This document shows, piece by piece, positions 62,530-64,000 of a stretch of DNA of 64,000 nucleotides; position 1 is the first letter of the stretch; the number at the start of each line of letters is the position of its first letter. Source of the DNA: Spartobacteria bacterium (GTDB lineage: Bacteria > Verrucomicrobiota > Kiritimatiellia > RZYC01); the NCBI GenBank assembly GCA_009930475.1, contig RZYC01000003.1, forward strand, positions 1 through 64,000, given 5' to 3'. The translations under genes were made by a program, and so were the position numbers. Under the pieces are notes generated by a model that was not told the DNA's origin, made no database searches, and was given only the letters and a program-made list of their open reading frames with translations.

Positions 62530-63375
62530 ATGAAAGTTCATTTTGGCGGCGTACGCGGCACAGCTGCAATTACTGATACAGCCTTTGCGCATTACGGAGG
62601 CGACACCACCGCGTTTCTGATTGAATCTGAAAAAGGCCAGCGAATCCTCATCGATTTCGGTTCCGGCGTGCGCGCCTTCCGCAACGAAACAGCCAGCAAT
62701 GCCAATATTCATGTCGCCCTGCTCACGCATTATCACCTGGATCACCTCAATGGATTCCCCGTCTTTGAGCGAATTTACGATCCCGAATGGCACGCACGCA
62801 TCATGGGGCCGCCTTCCGACGGAATGGGTATCCGCGATATCTTTTCAAACATACTTGCACGACCTTTCTGGCCCATGCAGGTGGATATGCTTTCGGCGCA
62901 TATCGAATTCGAAACACTGCCATCAGAATATACCTCGCAATCCCGTCACCTCGAAGATCTAACGCTTTCATGGTGTCCAGTGCATCACCCTGGAGGCTGT
63001 CTAGCCTATCGGCTGGACGAAAAAACAACCAATCAATCCGTTATAATCGCAACCGACATGGAATGGCAGGCCTCAACTCCCGAAGAAAAGGCACAATTTA
63101 TCACGCTATGCACCAGCCCGTCACCTGCAAACTGCCTACTTTTTGACGGACATTTTATGCCTGAAAATTACGCGACACATCATAACTGGGGCCACAGTAC
63201 CTGGCAGGATGCCGTCGAAATCCATCAGCTGACTAACATCGAAAACATCCGAATTATCCATCATGCCCCAGCCGCCAGCGATACCGCATTAGCCGACATC
63301 GACCAATCAGTCCATGCCGCCCACCCCTATATTCGATTTGCCCGCCAGGGCGACATGCTCATTCCCGACAGTTGA
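62530..63375 (+). CDS. MBL-fold metallo-hydrolase
   Basis: The 281-residue protein has the metallo-beta-lactamase HxHxDH motif in THYHLDHLNGFP (about 67-78), with an FGSGVRAF strand before it and later ligands in TDMEWQ and FDGHFM. The fold and length match hydrolases resembling PqsE/CpdA-type phosphodiesterases such as CpdP class II enzymes. A role in hydrolysing the cyclic nucleotide made by the preceding cyclase would fit, but that is inference from adjacency. The start is one base after the cyclase stop. Confidence 0.82.
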   Translation: MKVHFGGVRGTAAITDTAFAHYGGDTTAFLIESEKGQRILIDFGSGVRAFRNETASNANIHVALLTHYHLDHLNGFPVFERIYDPEWHARIMGPPSDGMGIRDIFSNILARPFWPMQVDMLSAHIEFETLPSEYTSQSRHLEDLTLSWCPVHHPGGCLAYRLDEKTTNQSVIIATDMEWQASTPEEKAQFITLCTSPSPANCLLFDGHFMPENYATHHNWGHSTWQDAVEIHQLTNIENIRIIHHAPAASDTALADIDQSVHAAHPYIRFARQGDMLIPDS

Positions 63376-63386
63376 TGCGATCGACT

Positions 63387-64000
63387 TCACCCGTGCACAT
63401 CACGAATCGCAAATAAATCCCCAAGCCCGTCACGAACCTTCCTGCGTCCCTGTTTTCGTCGCGGCCCGAAATAATCACGATGTTCTGCAAAGAACTCTTC
63501 CACAAAATCTTTTCCACCCAAAACCTGCCCTTCGGTAAAATATCTGCACCGACAAAGCAGCCGTTCCAACGGCGTCAGTTTCGTTCTGTTTTTCATTTTT
63601 TCGCGCAAAAAATCCTGATCCATATATACAAGATTTCGATTGTTGCGGACTTCTTCATACATCAAAACATGCTCATAGTACGTCTGCGAAACAACGTCCC
63701 AGCTACCCGAAACAGCAAGTGCCTTAGCAACACACGCAATCCCTCGACGTGCCACTTTTGTGCCTCGCATCGCCTCGCCAAATCCACAAAACCGATACGC
63801 CTTGGGCTCATCCACAATCCCTGCCCGCACCGGATTCATTTCAATGTAAGCGGCCATCGTTCGCAACGCCGCACCATCCTCCACCAAAACACTTTTAAAC
63901 CGATCCTGCCAAATCGTTCCGCATGTCCCGTGTTTTCGATGATACCAGTTTACAAATCGCTGCTTGATCTGCTTCATAAACTCCGAAATATCATGCATCC
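63387..64000 (-). CDS. REP-associated tyrosine transposase (RAYT), divergent, cut by window end (copy 4)
   Basis: The last 204 codons of a minus-strand RAYT, with HDISEFMKQIKQRFVNWYHR containing the likely catalytic tyrosine, then TIWQDRFKSVLVEDGAALR and IEMNPVRAGIVDEPKAYRF. The 5' part, with the HUH motif, lies outside. It is clearly related to copies 2 and 3 but more distant, with a different C-terminus (IRDVHG), so it represents another subgroup rather than a recent copy. Confidence 0.9.
   Translation of the reverse strand, partial: MHDISEFMKQIKQRFVNWYHRKHGTCGTIWQDRFKSVLVEDGAALRTMAAYIEMNPVRAGIVDEPKAYRFCGFGEAMRGTKVARRGIACVAKALAVSGSWDVVSQTYYEHVLMYEEVRNNRNLVYMDQDFLREKMKNRTKLTPLERLLCRCRYFTEGQVLGGKDFVEEFFAEHRDYFGPRRKQGRRKVRDGLGDLFAIRDVHG

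Overview
This window looks like a chromosomal segment of an anaerobic or facultative Gram-negative bacterium of the PVC superphylum, most likely a Kiritimatiellota-type organism. That assignment is an inference from gene content and from the dense palindrome family with core TTCCAATSATTGGAA. The Gram-negative envelope is shown by an LptF/G permease, Mla/MCE genes, type II secretion pseudopilins and lipoproteins. Anaerobic metabolism is suggested by a glycyl radical enzyme with its activase and by a fermentative D-lactate dehydrogenase. Coding density is high, most genes lie in tightly packed or overlapping operons, and there is no sign of a prophage or a CRISPR array.

Layout. 1-15 kb: the 3' end of a REP-associated tyrosine transposase (RAYT), an SpoU methyltransferase, an exported GspC-like protein, a palindrome cluster, gpsA with a MobA-like transferase, then on the minus strand a PAS/receiver protein, alr, ldhA, a putative metal-dependent hydrolase, smc, and a two-gene membrane module resembling MotA/ExbB plus an ExbD-type anchored coiled-coil protein. 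15-25 kb: small hypothetical genes, a sugar-nucleotide epimerase, a Tim44-like/zinc-ribbon protein paired with an SPFH-GYF protein, mlaE, two identical tRNA-Phe genes behind a strong promoter, the remnant of a sodium:solute symporter, a glycosyltransferase and glgA. 25-33 kb: a GspC-like protein, the RNase P RNA, a C4 zinc-ribbon coiled-coil protein, panD, a DUF89 phosphatase, and a riboflavin operon (ribBA-ribH-nusB-ftsY-ribD-ribE) under an FMN riboswitch.

33-44 kb is a catabolic island: a LacI regulator diverges from an operon encoding a glycyl radical enzyme, its activase, a rhamnulokinase-type kinase, a three-part sugar ABC importer and a fuculose-phosphate-type aldolase. The set fits import and cleavage of a deoxysugar to DHAP and lactaldehyde, with a lyase for a downstream product. 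A full second RAYT follows. 44-55 kb: a receiver-FapA fusion, an LptF/G permease, a DEAD-box helicase, a phosphoglycerate-mutase-like metalloenzyme, a pseudopilin cluster (gspI, gspJ, gspK) and a class IV aminotransferase. 55-64 kb: a third RAYT abuts an MCE operon (degenerate ABC ATPase, MlaD, TPR lipoprotein), then an SH3b protein, an M48 lipoprotein protease, a CHASE2-adenylate cyclase, an MBL hydrolase, and a fourth, divergent RAYT cut by the window end.

The strongest unusual signals are: (1) eleven copies of one palindrome, several lying inside reading frames in all three phases, one of them supplying the ribD stop codon; (2) an MlaF-like ABC protein in which every nucleotide-binding motif appears lost although the operon is intact; (3) a proton-channel-like pair with a long coiled coil upstream of smc; (4) a glycyl radical enzyme operon without microcompartment genes and with unusual active-site neighbours.
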